From: Hyphomicrobiales bacterium
GTDB taxonomy: Bacteria; Pseudomonadota; Alphaproteobacteria; Rhizobiales; Rhizobiaceae
Direction of reading: 5' to 3'
DNA length: 64,000 bases
Assembly: GCA_900466875.1 (NCBI GenBank)
Contig: UBNQ01000022.1
Coordinates: 1-64,000, forward strand
The notes beneath the pieces were generated by a model. That model searched no databases. It saw only the letters and a program-made list of their open reading frames with translations, and was not told the DNA's origin. Numbering within the stretch: the first letter of the stretch is position 1; each line of letters begins with the position of its first letter. The position numbers were made by a program, and so were the translations under genes. Below are positions 26,075 through 37,267 of this stretch, one piece after another.

Positions 26075-26263
26075 TCAGTTCTGCTCGATACGGACCGCGT
26101 GATTTTCAACCTTGCCGTCCATGCGATCGCCGAAACGCTCATACCGGACGCCGGTAAACATCACGATCTCGCCCGCCAGAGCCAGATTGGAGGCATCGGT
26201 CGGGGTCGAGACCTTTCGGCCGTTCCGATCGCGCCAGACATTCATTACCACTATCTCTGCCAT
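26075..26263 (-). CDS. Hypothetical small protein, 62 residues
   Basis: MAEIVVMNVWRDRNGRKVS opens a compact beta-rich sequence (NLALAGEIVMFTGVRYERFGDRMDGK). GGAG lies six bases before the ATG at 26263. It converges on the DUF1254 gene. No known motif. Confidence 0.55.
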   Translation of the reverse strand: MAEIVVMNVWRDRNGRKVSTPTDASNLALAGEIVMFTGVRYERFGDRMDGKVENHAVRIEQN

Positions 26264-26995
26264 GCTCGTCTCCATTCAAGGGATCGAGACGGATGAAGGC
26301 GGTTCGATTTCACCCTGCCCTTGCGGGCCGACGCACCCATGACAACCCGAAAGGGCTCCACGGACATCCACGTCGTTCTCGTCAAAGCGTCTTTTCGCCG
26401 TACGCTGCGACATTTCTGCTGCCGGTTCCGCCCGAACCGGCAGATGCAGCGACACCATGAAGTCTACTGCGCTTTCCGGCATCATGGCCGGTCATGACTG
26501 GAATTCAGACATAACACGGTTAACGAGATATTAATGCTAAAGTAGCGCATGCTCGAAATGCGCCTAAATGCGCGATCAACAACGCGGTGTTGCAGATTTG
26601 GTTCAGTGAGATTGCTGCTGAAAGCAAAAATCACGATCCATCGGATCGAGGACGCAACCATGCGGATCACCGTTCGTGAGCGCAGCCCGTTACCAATGGC
26701 GTCTCAAGCTGTGGACGATTTGTCCCAAAACGTGCCGTATTCACCGGATATTAACCCTGTTAGACCTAGCATCACTTTACCTTTGGCGAGCGACGAAACC
26801 GGCGGAAACGACGGCTGAAGCGATCCGTCACCTGAGAGTTCCAAGGTAAGGTAGATGACGTGTCGGCTGCCCTGCGGCGGCCAAACGCATTTGTCGGCAC
26901 CTCTGTTTGTATTGCGTTCAAAGAGTTTGCCCGTGACGAGTGAGTTTCGAGATCTTGAGAGACCGCAGGCGCTGCGCAGGAAGGACGTTGTGCTT
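26264..26995. other. Long intergenic region with a CtrA-like box
   Basis: About 730 bases without a convincing gene. It holds a TTAA-N7-TTAA element at 26520-26534. Short ORFs here (e.g. 26549-26818) lack SD sequences and protein-like composition. It probably contains the promoter of the DUF2336-like gene. Confidence 0.4.
26520..26534. promoter_or_regulatory. CtrA-type box (TTAA-N7-TTAA)
   Basis: TTAA at 26520-26523 and 26531-26534 with a 7-base spacer (CGAGATA). It is about 460 bases from the next confident start codon, so its target is unclear. Confidence 0.35.
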
Positions 26996-28000
26996 ATGGC
27001 AACGGTGACGAGCTTCGAAGGGCTCTCCCATCCGACGCGGTCGGAACTACGGCAGTTTGCCGAACTCTTCATGCCGATCTTTTCCGCGTCATCCGACGAG
27101 GCGCGCCGGCAGGCGGTCGCAGCCCTTGCGCAATCCTCCAACGTACCTGCAGCTGTCGCCTTCTTTCTCGGCAGCCAACCGATTGCCGTCGCCGCGCCGT
27201 TCCTGATGGCCTCCACCTGCCTCTCCGACGAGGCGCTGGTTGCGATTGCCCGCTGCCAGGGTGCCGATCACGCGCGCGCCATCGTGCGCCGCGCGGCATT
27301 GTCTCCGACCGTGATCGACGCGCTTGTCGGGTTGCGACCGGACCTTTCCAGGCAGTCCAAGGCCAGCGTGACCGAATCCGGTTCCAAGCCGGCCGAGACG
27401 CCGATGATCGAGACCGGCTTCAATGAGATCGATACGAGCCGGCTGGCGCGCGAGGAAGAGTTGCGCCGTCGGATCAAGCTGCTGGCCGGCCATGGAGAGC
27501 GTGCAGAAGGCGATCGCCTGGGGCTGCGCAGTCTTTCGGATGTGCAGGAAGCGCTGCTTGTTCGGTTTGCCCGCAACCGGGAAGCGACGTTTCTCGTCAC
27601 GGCGCTTTCGGACATATTGACCACCAGCCGCTGGCTGGCCGAGCGCATCCTGCTCGATCTGTCCGGCCGTCAGCTCGCCACCGTGCTGAAGAGCCTTGGC
27701 ATGCAATCGGCTGACGCCACCTATATTCTCACCCGCCTCTACGGCCATCTGGCCGAAGCCACCGACGGCGTGTCGCTGGCCGAAAGCCTTTGGCAATCGC
27801 TCGACGAGGATGAATGCCATGCACGGGTGGAAGCCTGGCGCAGGGCCGATCGCTACACCTATGGCGCAGATCAGGCCGGCTCCGGCATGCTTTCCGCTGC
27901 GGCCGAAGATGCGGAGAATGCAGGCGCTTTCATCGAGGACCGGCCATTGCGGACCTCGGCGACCGTTCGCCGCAGCGCCTCCGGCTTCAGGATCCGCTGA
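26996..28000 (+). CDS. DUF2336-like (HEAT-type helical repeat) protein
   Basis: This 334-residue, helical, soluble protein has repeated units FMPIFSASSDEARRQAVAALAQSSNVPAAVAFFLGSQPIAVAAPFLMAST / DEALVAIARCQGADHARAIVRRAALSPTVIDAL, the pattern of the alphaproteobacterial DUF2336 family. AAGGA precedes both GTG 26990 and ATG 26996; either could be the start. Role unknown; HEAT-like folds usually mediate protein contacts. Family call by eye. Confidence 0.65.
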   Translation: MATVTSFEGLSHPTRSELRQFAELFMPIFSASSDEARRQAVAALAQSSNVPAAVAFFLGSQPIAVAAPFLMASTCLSDEALVAIARCQGADHARAIVRRAALSPTVIDALVGLRPDLSRQSKASVTESGSKPAETPMIETGFNEIDTSRLAREEELRRRIKLLAGHGERAEGDRLGLRSLSDVQEALLVRFARNREATFLVTALSDILTTSRWLAERILLDLSGRQLATVLKSLGMQSADATYILTRLYGHLAEATDGVSLAESLWQSLDEDECHARVEAWRRADRYTYGADQAGSGMLSAAAEDAENAGAFIEDRPLRTSATVRRSASGFRIR

Positions 28001-28003
28001 CGC

Positions 28004-28351
28004 TCAGATCTCCGGTTTCACCACCGGGAAAAGATCGCCGAATTCGTCGATCTCCAGTTCCACCAGCCACAGGTCGGAATCGAAGCGCAGTTCCCGGTCG
28101 AGCGCCTCGCGGACGATCTCCGGCTCGACGCGCGCAAGCCGTGTCTCGAACTTGCGGCTACCGTCATCCTCACTGGCAAAAAAATTCTGCGGCGCCGGCG
28201 CATAAAGGCTTTCCAGCCCGTCGCGATACCGCTGGCGGATAAAGATCGCGCCTGCCGCCTCCGCCCCCTTGTGCTCGACAGCCGCAAAACCGCCCATGCC
28301 GAAGACACGGTGGATGAGAGCAGAGACATAGATATCGGAACGAAGACGCAT
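28004..28351 (-). CDS. DUF1491 family protein
   Basis: This 115-residue protein begins MRLRSDIYVSALIHRVFGMGGFAAVEHKGAEAAGAIFIRQR and ends DSDLWLVELEIDEFGDLFPVVKPEI, the layout of DUF1491, restricted to alphaproteobacteria. Function unknown. No good SD is visible. It stands 71 bases downstream of the AAA ATPase on the same strand and converges with the DUF2336-like gene (3 bases between stops). Confidence 0.8.
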   Translation of the reverse strand: MRLRSDIYVSALIHRVFGMGGFAAVEHKGAEAAGAIFIRQRYRDGLESLYAPAPQNFFASEDDGSRKFETRLARVEPEIVREALDRELRFDSDLWLVELEIDEFGDLFPVVKPEI

Positions 28352-28422
28352 GGGGATTGCATAGGACGGTTTGCGGGTGGAGGCAAATGGCACCACGCAG
28401 TACAATATGGAGATGGTGCTCG

Positions 28423-29592
28423 TCACACCATCCAATGGCGTTTCAGGTATTCATCGAACATCGGCACCGTGAACGCGATATCTCCATGCGAAGGGCTGTA
28501 GATCATTCCCTTGGCAATGATGGTGGCACGCCTAGGCCCAAGTGCAGTGAGTTTTTCGCCAAGAATTTCCGCGACGTCAGACGAGCGATACGGGCCTGCT
28601 CCCAACTTCGCCATTGCGATAACGTAATCCCGCTCCTTGGGCGTCAGCCGATCGAAACGTACCTTGAAGAAGCCCTCGTCCAGGCGGTTCAACGCAGCCT
28701 CGGCAGCTCGAACAACGTCCGCCTCCGTGATGGGTGATTGCGCAGCAGCGTTCCACGCCTGAAAACCCCATTCCTGCAGAAAATAGGGATATCCCTTGGT
28801 TTTCTGAACTATCGCCATCAATGCCAAGGGTTCGATGACTTCGCCCTCATCGTTTATGGGCTGCTCAATGGCTTCCGTGGCCGCCTGCTCAGGCAACGCA
28901 TCTACCGAAGGATAAATGAATAATCGCTCTGCATAGGACTTGGCTTCTCCCGACAAGGCGGCGATCTGTGGGAGGCCTGCACCGAAAAACAGAACGGGTA
29001 GCCCCTTCTGGTTTGTCCGATGTATCGCCACGATTATCGCGGCCAACTCCTTTTCCTGCAGGTATTGGACTTCATCGATCAACAATGTCCAGGCACTGCC
29101 GGCTGCCTGTCCCGCCTCACCAATGCGCACGAACATGTCGGCGAGGTCGTATTCAAGATTGCCGCTGTCCGCGACGCCTCCTTCTGCGTCGACACCAAAG
29201 GCAAACTCTCCGTATTCCACCTTGAACACACTCGCGAAAGAGCGCAGGGCACGCAACGCAGCAACGGTCTTGGCCTTGGCGGCCGCCACTCCCGATAATT
29301 GCCGCAGGACCTGATGCATTCTGGGATAAAGAAGATCAACCAGCCTTCTCTCTTCCGGCGCCTCTATAAACGAGGTCTTGTGGCCGTGGGACAAGGCAAT
29401 CTCTTCGATCTTGTTAAGAAGAACGGTCTTGCCGACCCCCCTGAGACCAAGCAGCATCTGCGACTGCGAACCTCTTCCGGCCAAAACCCGCTGTATCGCT
29501 ACGTCTGCAGTTTTGAGAATGTCCTGCCGGCCAGCGAGTTCTGGTGGTCGCGTCCCGGCCCCCGGAACAAAGGGATTTCGCACCTCATCCAT
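28423..29592 (-). CDS. AAA-family ATPase, Orc1/Cdc6-like architecture (orphan)
   Basis: This 389-residue protein has Walker A in LGLRGVGKTVLLNKIE (residues ~48-55), Walker B in WTLLIDEVQYLQ, a sensor-1-like stretch LPVLFFGAGLPQI, a helical lid, and a C-terminal winged-helix-like domain (RFDRLTPKERDYVIAMAKLG...SSDVAEILGEKLTALGPRRATIIAKGMIY). This matches the broad 'AAA ATPase / archaeal-type' proteins of bacteria, whose role is mostly unknown. Base composition looks less GC-rich than its neighbours, and an AT-rich upstream region carries a palindrome, suggesting acquisition by transfer. No dedicated partner gene is adjacent. Confidence 0.8.
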   Translation of the reverse strand: MDEVRNPFVPGAGTRPPELAGRQDILKTADVAIQRVLAGRGSQSQMLLGLRGVGKTVLLNKIEEIALSHGHKTSFIEAPEERRLVDLLYPRMHQVLRQLSGVAAAKAKTVAALRALRSFASVFKVEYGEFAFGVDAEGGVADSGNLEYDLADMFVRIGEAGQAAGSAWTLLIDEVQYLQEKELAAIIVAIHRTNQKGLPVLFFGAGLPQIAALSGEAKSYAERLFIYPSVDALPEQAATEAIEQPINDEGEVIEPLALMAIVQKTKGYPYFLQEWGFQAWNAAAQSPITEADVVRAAEAALNRLDEGFFKVRFDRLTPKERDYVIAMAKLGAGPYRSSDVAEILGEKLTALGPRRATIIAKGMIYSPSHGDIAFTVPMFDEYLKRHWMV

Positions 29593-29627
29593 TGCGACAC
29601 CTTATACAAGCATATAACGGGATATAA

Positions 29628-29661
29628 TTGACTATATATACTTAGAAAACATTATAGTCAA
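29628..29661. promoter_or_regulatory. AT-rich inverted repeat upstream of AAA ATPase
   Basis: TTGACTATA (29628-29636) and TATAGTCAA (29653-29661) are perfect 9-base inverted arms with a 16-base loop, 36 bases upstream of the ATPase ATG. It contains TTGACTATA-like promoter elements and could be an operator. Confidence 0.5.
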
Positions 29662-29772
29662 AACCTGGATAGCCAGGGTCGCCTTGTGGAAACAGGTTGC
29701 GGGTCGGAGTGAATACGACGGTAGCGCCGGCGGAATGCGGCCAAATTCAGTGATCCCGGCTGGCCCCAGTCC

Positions 29773-30973
29773 CTACAGCGCGCCGATCGCCTTCAGCTTC
29801 TGCAGCACGATCTGGTCGGGTTCGCCGGTTTCGGGGAGGCGGTAGTGTTTCTGGAAGCGACGGATGGCGGCCTTGGTCTGGGTGCCGGCAACGCCGTCGA
29901 CCTCGACATCGGTATAGGCGATGTTCGACAGGCCCTTCTGGATCTGCAGCACCATCTGGGACGCTGGTACGGGATCGGGGCGCTTGGCATCCTGAGCAGG
30001 CGCGGAGGCCGTACGGCGCGAGCCCGGTATTTCGGCCGGAGGCGTCATGTTGGATGGGCGATCTGAGGAGCGAATCGCGGCCGTGATCGGGTCTTCGTTG
30101 CGAACCGACGCCCTGACCTGCTGGACTGCGGGCTGGGCCGCCGGGCGGGTTGCGGTTTTGGGCGTTTCGGCGCGTTGCGCCTCGGTTGCCCGAGCCTGTG
30201 CCCTCGGGGCTTGGCGCGGGATCGGCAGGGCGATTTGGGCTTGGGGCTGGGCCTGAGGCTGGCTCTGTCCCTGACTTGCCGGCTGTGCCTGAAGGACGGC
30301 CAGCAGTTCCGGCGTCGCGACGCCGCGCTGCGGCAGGCCGGAGGCTTCCTCGAAGAACAGGATGGCGCTTTCCGTGCGCGGACCCATCAGCCCGTCATCG
30401 GTGCCCTGATAGATGCCCCGGCGGACAAGCTCGCGCTGGATGCCTGCGACGACTGCGGGATCCGACGTCGTCGCATTGGGTGCGGATTGGCCGCCCTGGG
30501 GCTGGCCGGCGATGATCGAGCGGATGTCATCGGCAGGCATGGCGGCGGGAACACCCGTCGCAGGCTGGGCCGAGGGCGCAACAACGGGCTGGCCGGAAGA
30601 GGCCTGGCGCGGCGCGGACTGGACGGGCGAAGCTGTCTGGCCCGGCGCAGGCGCGCGCTCGATGCGGAAGGTGGTGACGTCGGTGGGATCGGCCTGACGG
30701 TTGTTGCGATAGCCGGCAATCGCGTTCGTATCCTGGGCATCGCGCGTCGCCAGGAATGGCGCCGGATGACCGCCCGGCTGATACCAGAGCGCATTGGCCG
30801 CGACGAAGGAGAAGGCGACGATGAAGGTTGTGGCGTAGAGCGTGGCCTTGGGATTGCGAACGATCGCGCCGCCGATACCGCGCGCGGAACCGGTCGCGCC
30901 GGAAAGCACGGCTGAGCCGGTGCCCGCAAGGATGCGGGACGGAAGGCTTTGCTCCTTCGCTGCCCGTCGCCCC

Positions 30974-31002
<29 letters not shown>
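29773..31002 (-). CDS. Membrane-anchored protein with two peptidoglycan-binding domains
   Basis: This 409-residue protein has a basic cytosolic N-terminus (TTRKRKSPKGRRAAK), one TM (LYATTFIVAFSFVAANALWY, ~residues 58-77), and a long Pro/Ala/Gln-rich periplasmic linker. There are two PG_binding_1 domains: VVAGIQRELVRRGIYQGTDDGLMGPRTESAILFFEEASGLP (~residues 184-224) and QIQKGLSNIAYTDVEVDGVAGTQTKAAIRRFQKHYRLP at the C-terminus. It should tether the membrane to the cell wall. Its start overlaps the end of the histidine kinase gene by 29 bases, coupling the two. Confidence 0.88.
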
Positions 31003-32539
<1,537 letters not shown>

Positions 32540-33029
32540 TCAATACCCTGACACGAACTTGTTTTACGCGGTCACATTAGGCTTCCGCGACTTAAAGAAA
32601 GGCTAAGGATGCGTGATTCGAGAGCGTGCCAGAAGCCGGGTTTCCGGCTTTGACCCGGAATGGGCCACGCATCTGCAATCGTGGTTAATGTCAGGTAAGC
32701 GACGGATTTGTCTTGATTTTTCGCTTGACGTTAACGATTGTGGCAAACGGTGACGGCCAAAATGCCTTGCCTTTCGCACGCCTGCCCCATTTATGCTTAA
32801 CGGCAACCGCTAAAGTTTGAGGCAAATGCCGCGCCAGAGGGTGCGAAAACGGGCCTTGTGCCGATATAGGTCAAATTTTAGATAAATCCGAGCGGTACCG
32901 TCAAAGGGGTATTTGCTTCCCCTCGGTACGGTGGTGTCCAATAGCGGCACAGACCGGCCATCCCGCGGAATGCTCCGCTGTGGATCAAGAACAGGCGGGC
33001 AAGGTCCCCGAGAGGCGCAGGACAGGGCA
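32540..33029. other. Divergent intergenic region (kinase / DUF5330)
   Basis: 490 bases without a convincing ORF. It holds an imperfect hairpin at 32895-32929 (GTACCG/CGGTAC with inner GGGG/CCCC) in the presumed leader of the DUF5330 gene; otherwise nothing recognisable. Confidence 0.4.
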
Positions 33030-33449
33030 ATGTGGTTTCTGATCAAGGGAAGTATCTTCTTCGCAGCCGTGCTGGTGGTGCTTTCATACTTCAGCAACCG
33101 GCCACTTGCCGTGTCCGAGGGCACCGACGCCGTGCAGATGGGCGACGCAATCTCGGCTGCGACCGGCGCCTATAGCTATATTGCCGGGCTGTGCGCCGAA
33201 AAGCCGGATGTCTGCGAAAAGGGAGCCGAAACGCTTTCCGTGCTCGGTGTGCGAGCCGCGGAAGGCGCGCATGTCGCCTTCGAACTGCTCGACAGCCATT
33301 TCAACAGCAAGTCCACCGATGTGGCGCTGAAACAGGATCCCGATCCGACCCCCTTCCCGGCGGATGCGGTCAAGACCCAGTCGATCGCTTCGCCCGCCTC
33401 CATCCACACCGGTTCTGTACCGCTGCCGCTTCCGCGCCCCGCACAGTAA
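33030..33449 (+). CDS. DUF5330 family membrane-anchored protein
   Basis: This 139-residue protein begins MWFLIKGSIFFAAVLVVLSYF (signal anchor) with a periplasmic part containing a conserved paired-cysteine segment (AGLCAEKPDVCEKGAETL) and a Pro-rich tail. This is the layout of the Rhizobiales-specific DUF5330. The start at 33030 places the anchor at the N-terminus. It is divergent from the sensor kinase and ends at a strong terminator. Confidence 0.8.
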   Translation: MWFLIKGSIFFAAVLVVLSYFSNRPLAVSEGTDAVQMGDAISAATGAYSYIAGLCAEKPDVCEKGAETLSVLGVRAAEGAHVAFELLDSHFNSKSTDVALKQDPDPTPFPADAVKTQSIASPASIHTGSVPLPLPRPAQ

Positions 33450-33541
33450 CGGACCGTATCTTCGAAATTCTACGACTTGCGCCGGGCTCCAGTGCCAACG
33501 GTTCCCGACGCCTGACTGCCCTCGAATTCAGCAACTGCTGG

Positions 33542-33576
33542 CGCCGCAAGGAATAAAATCCTTGCGGCGATTTTTT
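33542..33576 (+). terminator. Rho-independent terminator
   Basis: CGCCGCAAGGA pairs perfectly with TCCTTGCGGCG around ATAAAA and is followed by ATTTTTT. It lies 93 bases after the DUF5330 stop. Confidence 0.9.
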
Positions 33577-33624
33577 GGTGTGAGGGGGCCGAAGCGTACA
33601 TCGGCGACAGAGCAGGTATACTCG

Positions 33625-33927
33625 TCAGCAATCCATGAGATCGCGTGCGTTTGATGCATCGTATTTCCAGACGTCGCCCTTTATGCGACCACTCCAACGG
33701 CTGATGAAGGCGAGTGTGTCGGTCGCTCCAAGATGCGCGCTGAGCGCGGCCTGATCGACCCAACGTTCCGATATCAACAGTCGTCCCGACTTCGGATCAT
33801 CGAGGGCGGCATCATACGATATGTTCCCGGCGCGCTTGCGCGTGCCCACTGCAAGCGTTTTCAGATCGTCCAGGAATTGCGTCAGATCGGCCGGATCGAC
33901 GTGCATGTAGCCCATGACTATAAGCAT
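33625..33927 (-). CDS. Antibiotic biosynthesis monooxygenase (ABM) domain protein
   Basis: This 100-residue protein has a single ferredoxin-like ABM domain (MLIVMGYMHVDPADLTQFLDDLKTLAVGTRKRAGNISYD, SGRLLISERWVDQAALSAHLGA). Such small dimeric proteins act in quinone or ROS-related redox chemistry. It lies 71 bases downstream of a quinone oxidoreductase-like gene on the same strand, suggesting a small redox operon under the divergent LysR regulator. Confidence 0.82.
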   Translation of the reverse strand: MLIVMGYMHVDPADLTQFLDDLKTLAVGTRKRAGNISYDAALDDPKSGRLLISERWVDQAALSAHLGATDTLAFISRWSGRIKGDVWKYDASNARDLMDC

Positions 33928-33998
33928 GAGGTGGTCTCTCTGTTCGCCCACTGACCGCCGGCCCTCGGCAGATGACAGGCCTTGGGTGATCTGCAAGA

Positions 33999-35018
33999 TC
34001 AGGCAGCGACCAGTACGATCTTGCCCTGGATGCTCTTTTCGGAAGCACGCTGATGGGCGGCTGATGCCTCGGCCAGCGGATAGGTGCTATCGATCACCAC
34101 CCGAACGATACCGTCATCGAGCAAGCGGCCAGCTTGCCGCAACTGCGCGCCGTTCGAGCGCACCTGTGTCGACGACACGGTGATCTTTCGTCCGGCGGCC
34201 TCGTCATGGCCGGAAAAGCCTAACGGGTTGACGAGAAACAGGGCGCCTCCCGGCTTGATGACGTCGAGGAAGCGATCCATGTTCGCGCCGCCGACAGCGT
34301 CGAGAACCAGATCCACATCGCTTGCCACCGTTTCGGCAGCCACTTTGGTGTAATCGACAACCTCGTCCGCGCCGAGATCACGCAGAAGCGCCTCGTGTCT
34401 GCCGGAGGCGACTGCAATCACCCGGGCGCCTTTCCACTTGGCGATCTGGACCGCCAGATGCCCGACGCCGCCTGCGGCGCCATTCACCAGAACGGTCTTG
34501 CCGTGCAACGGCACCGGCACGTGCGAAAAGGACTGGAACGGGTTCGGCGCATCATGGCCCAGATCGACCAGAAATTGCCAGGCGGTCAGGAGCGACATTG
34601 GCGATCCCGCCGCCCGGATATGGTCGATCCCGGCTGGCTTCGGCGCCAGCTCCGATGCGGCGACGCGAACATGTTGAGCATAGGCGCCGCTGCCCTTCAT
34701 CAGGTCATCCGGAAAGCGGACCATCGCATATACCGCGTCACCGACGCCAAATCCCGACACGTCCGTGCCGACGGACGCGACCACGCCCGAGATATCGGTA
34801 CCCAGGATCAGGGGAAAGGCCGGGCTTGGTTGCCACTCCGGAGGCAGAGCCCGATAACCGTCCCGCAGATAAAGATCCGGCGGATTGATGCCTGCAGCAT
34901 GAACGCGAACGAGCACCTCGCCCGCTGCGATTGCCGGTCGGGGCGCATCCTCGTAACGCAAAACCTCCGGGCCTCCGAATTCGTGCAATCGCACGGCTTT
35001 CATCATCTCAGTCATCAT
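33999..35018 (-). CDS. NADPH:quinone oxidoreductase-like MDR-family dehydrogenase
   Basis: This 339-residue medium-chain reductase has the N-terminal GroES-like fold (MKAVRLHEFGGPEVLRYEDAPRPAIAAGEVLVRVHAAGINPPDLYLRDG) without structural zinc cysteines. Its Rossmann domain carries GAAGGVGHLAVQIAKWKGARVIAVASG, the AxxGxG NADP-binding motif of quinone oxidoreductases. It reduces quinones or reactive alkenals. It is divergent (88 bases) from the LysR gene at 35107, the probable regulator. Confidence 0.88.
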   Translation of the reverse strand: MMTEMMKAVRLHEFGGPEVLRYEDAPRPAIAAGEVLVRVHAAGINPPDLYLRDGYRALPPEWQPSPAFPLILGTDISGVVASVGTDVSGFGVGDAVYAMVRFPDDLMKGSGAYAQHVRVAASELAPKPAGIDHIRAAGSPMSLLTAWQFLVDLGHDAPNPFQSFSHVPVPLHGKTVLVNGAAGGVGHLAVQIAKWKGARVIAVASGRHEALLRDLGADEVVDYTKVAAETVASDVDLVLDAVGGANMDRFLDVIKPGGALFLVNPLGFSGHDEAAGRKITVSSTQVRSNGAQLRQAGRLLDDGIVRVVIDSTYPLAEASAAHQRASEKSIQGKIVLVAA

Positions 35019-35106
35019 TGCCTCGTTTGGATATTGGCTTCGTGGACGAAGGATATGACCGCTGGCGCAGATTGATAATCACCGCGTAATTCGCTTTAGT
35101 AATGCC

Positions 35107-36009
35107 ATGAAGGAACAAATCGGACTTGATCGACTGACAGGGCTGATTGCATTCGCACGCGCCGGCTCTCTGGGCAGCTACACTGCCGCTGCCCGCTCGC
35201 TGTCCATCTCCCCGTCGGCGGTCAGCAAGAGTATTCAGCGGCTGGAACGGCAACTCGGTGTTTCGCTGTTCACGCGCACGACACGGTCCCTGACCTTGAC
35301 GACGGAAGGGCGCGACCTGCACGAGCGTGCGCTTCGGCTCCTGCATGACGCGGAAGAGATCGAACAGGTGGCAAAAGCGGCGCGCACCGAGCCCGCCGGC
35401 ACATTGCGGGTTGCGGCATCGTTGCCGATAGGCCTGCATGTGATCGCGCCTGCACTTGCGCAATTTCGCGCGCGATATCCGAGGGTCGCCATCGATCTGC
35501 GTTTGAGCGATCACATGGTTGATCTCATCGAGGGTGGTTTCGATCTCGCTGTCCGCATCGGCGATCTCGCCGACTCGCGTCTCCTCTCACGCCGTCTCTG
35601 GCCGTATCGGTTATGCTGCTACGCCTCGCCCGACTATCTGGCCAGACGCGATCCGCCGACGCATCCGGACGGATTAGGAGAGCATGAGACGGTCAATCTG
35701 CGTTACCAGAGCACCGGCCAGATGTTCCGCTGGCCTTTCCGCATCGGGGAGAAGGACGTCGAGATCGTGCCATCGTCCGGCATCGTCGTCGACGCAAGCG
35801 AAGCCGTGCTTGCAACGATCGCTGCGGGCGCGGGTATCGGGATGGCAACCAGCTTCATGGCCGGAGCCTGGGTCAGGCGCGGAGCGCTTGTTCCGGTTCT
35901 GGCGGACTATGCCGTGGACCGGCACAACATCACGGCGCTGTGGCCTGAAAGCCGACGCGCCAACCCGGCCGTTCGCGCCTTCCTCGACACCCTGGTCGAG
36001 CTGCCCTGA
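35107..36009 (+). CDS. LysR-family transcriptional regulator
   Basis: This 300-residue protein has an N-terminal winged HTH ([43 protein letters not shown]) and a type 2 periplasmic-binding effector domain ([15 protein letters not shown]). It belongs to the CrgA/AaeR-like subgroup that often controls a divergent oxidoreductase, here 33999-35018. The inducer is unknown. Confidence 0.9.
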   Translation: MKEQIGLDRLTGLIAFARAGSLGSYTAAARSLSISPSAVSKSIQRLERQLGVSLFTRTTRSLTLTTEGRDLHERALRLLHDAEEIEQVAKAARTEPAGTLRVAASLPIGLHVIAPALAQFRARYPRVAIDLRLSDHMVDLIEGGFDLAVRIGDLADSRLLSRRLWPYRLCCYASPDYLARRDPPTHPDGLGEHETVNLRYQSTGQMFRWPFRIGEKDVEIVPSSGIVVDASEAVLATIAAGAGIGMATSFMAGAWVRRGALVPVLADYAVDRHNITALWPESRRANPAVRAFLDTLVELP

Positions 36010-36061
36010 CAGCCGACGATGAGTATCCGCTTCTGGTGCTGCAACTCTCAGGCTGGCTCGA

Positions 36062-37267
36062 TCAGCCGATGGCCTCGCGCTGCGCCTTCTTGCGACGGCC
36101 GAAGATCGTCAGCAGGATCGAGCCGAGCAGGCCCGAGGCCACGGAGCCGAGAAGAATGCCGATCTTGGCGTAGTCCTGCATGACCGGATCGCCGAACGCC
36201 AGGAGGCTGATGAACAGGGACATGGTGAAGCCGATCCCGCATAGAAGCGCGACACCGGTCATCTGGCCCCAGCTCGCCTGCGCCGGAAGCTCCGCCAGCT
36301 TCAGCCTGACGAGAAGCGCGACGGTTCCCAGAACGCCGACGAACTTGCCGAGCACCAGGCCGGTGGCAACGCCCATGGTCAGAGGTTGCGCCAGCACCGA
36401 AAGCGACACCCCGGCAAAGGAGACGCCGGCATTGGCAAAACCGAAGATCGGCACGATCGCGAATGCGACCGGCTTTTGCAGGTAATGTTCCAGCTTGTGG
36501 AGCGGCGATTGCGCATGTGTCGCCTCCGGCGTGCCGGGCGTGAGTTTGAGCGGCACGGCAAGTGCGAGAATGACGCCGGCCAGCGTGGCATGGATACCGG
36601 ACGCAAAGACCAGTACCCAGAGGACTACGCCGAGAACCAGATAGGGCCAGAGCAGTTTGACGCCCGAGCGATTGAAGATGATGAGATTGCCGATAACGAT
36701 GCCCGCGGCGGCAAGCGCCAGCAGGTTCAGCTGATCCGTATAGAAGAGCGCGATGACGATGACGGCGCCGAGATCATCGATGATCGCCAGCGCTGCGAGA
36801 AAGATCTTCAGCGAAGCCGGAACGCGGCTTCCAAACAGCGACAATACGCCGAGCGCAAAAGCGATGTCGGTCGCCGTGGGGATCGCCCAGCCCCGGATCG
36901 CTGCCGGGTCGGCAGCGTTGAACCAGATATAGAACAGGGCCGGAAACGCCATCCCCCCGGCGGCTGCGGCTCCGGGCAGGATACGCCTGCTCCAGCTCGA
37001 AAGCTGGCCATCCAGCATCTCGCGCTTGATCTCGAGGCCGACCAGCAGGAAGAAGACGGCCATCAGCGCGTCGTTGATCCAGTGCTGGATGCTAAGCGGG
37101 CCGAGATAGACATGCAGGGCGTGGAAATAGGTTTCCGCCAGCGGTGAATTCGCCGTGGCAATGGCGAGTGCGGCAACGACCATCAGAACGATGCCGCCGG
37201 ATGCCTCGTTATCCAGAAACTGGCGAAGCGTGGATTGAATGCGGCCCTTGGCATTTGTCGAAGACAT
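36062..37267 (-). CDS. nhaA: Na+/H+ antiporter NhaA
   Basis: This 401-residue protein has twelve hydrophobic spans. It contains NDALMAVFFLLVGLEIKREMLDGQL, GWAIPTATDIAFALGVLSLFG and the ion-binding Asp pair in ALAIIDDLGAVIVIALFYT (equivalent to D163/D164 of E. coli). It exchanges Na+/Li+ for H+ for pH and salt homeostasis. AGGAG precedes the ATG at 37267; the open frame to 37333 is leader. The basic C-terminus (FGRRKKAQREAIG) is cytoplasmic. Confidence 0.95.
   Translation of the reverse strand: MSSTNAKGRIQSTLRQFLDNEASGGIVLMVVAALAIATANSPLAETYFHALHVYLGPLSIQHWINDALMAVFFLLVGLEIKREMLDGQLSSWSRRILPGAAAAGGMAFPALFYIWFNAADPAAIRGWAIPTATDIAFALGVLSLFGSRVPASLKIFLAALAIIDDLGAVIVIALFYTDQLNLLALAAAGIVIGNLIIFNRSGVKLLWPYLVLGVVLWVLVFASGIHATLAGVILALAVPLKLTPGTPEATHAQSPLHKLEHYLQKPVAFAIVPIFGFANAGVSFAGVSLSVLAQPLTMGVATGLVLGKFVGVLGTVALLVRLKLAELPAQASWGQMTGVALLCGIGFTMSLFISLLAFGDPVMQDYAKIGILLGSVASGLLGSILLTIFGRRKKAQREAIG

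Noticed and set aside
26549-26818. 89-codon rightward ORF in the gene-poor region
   Set aside because: No SD, no recognisable motif; composition not protein-like.
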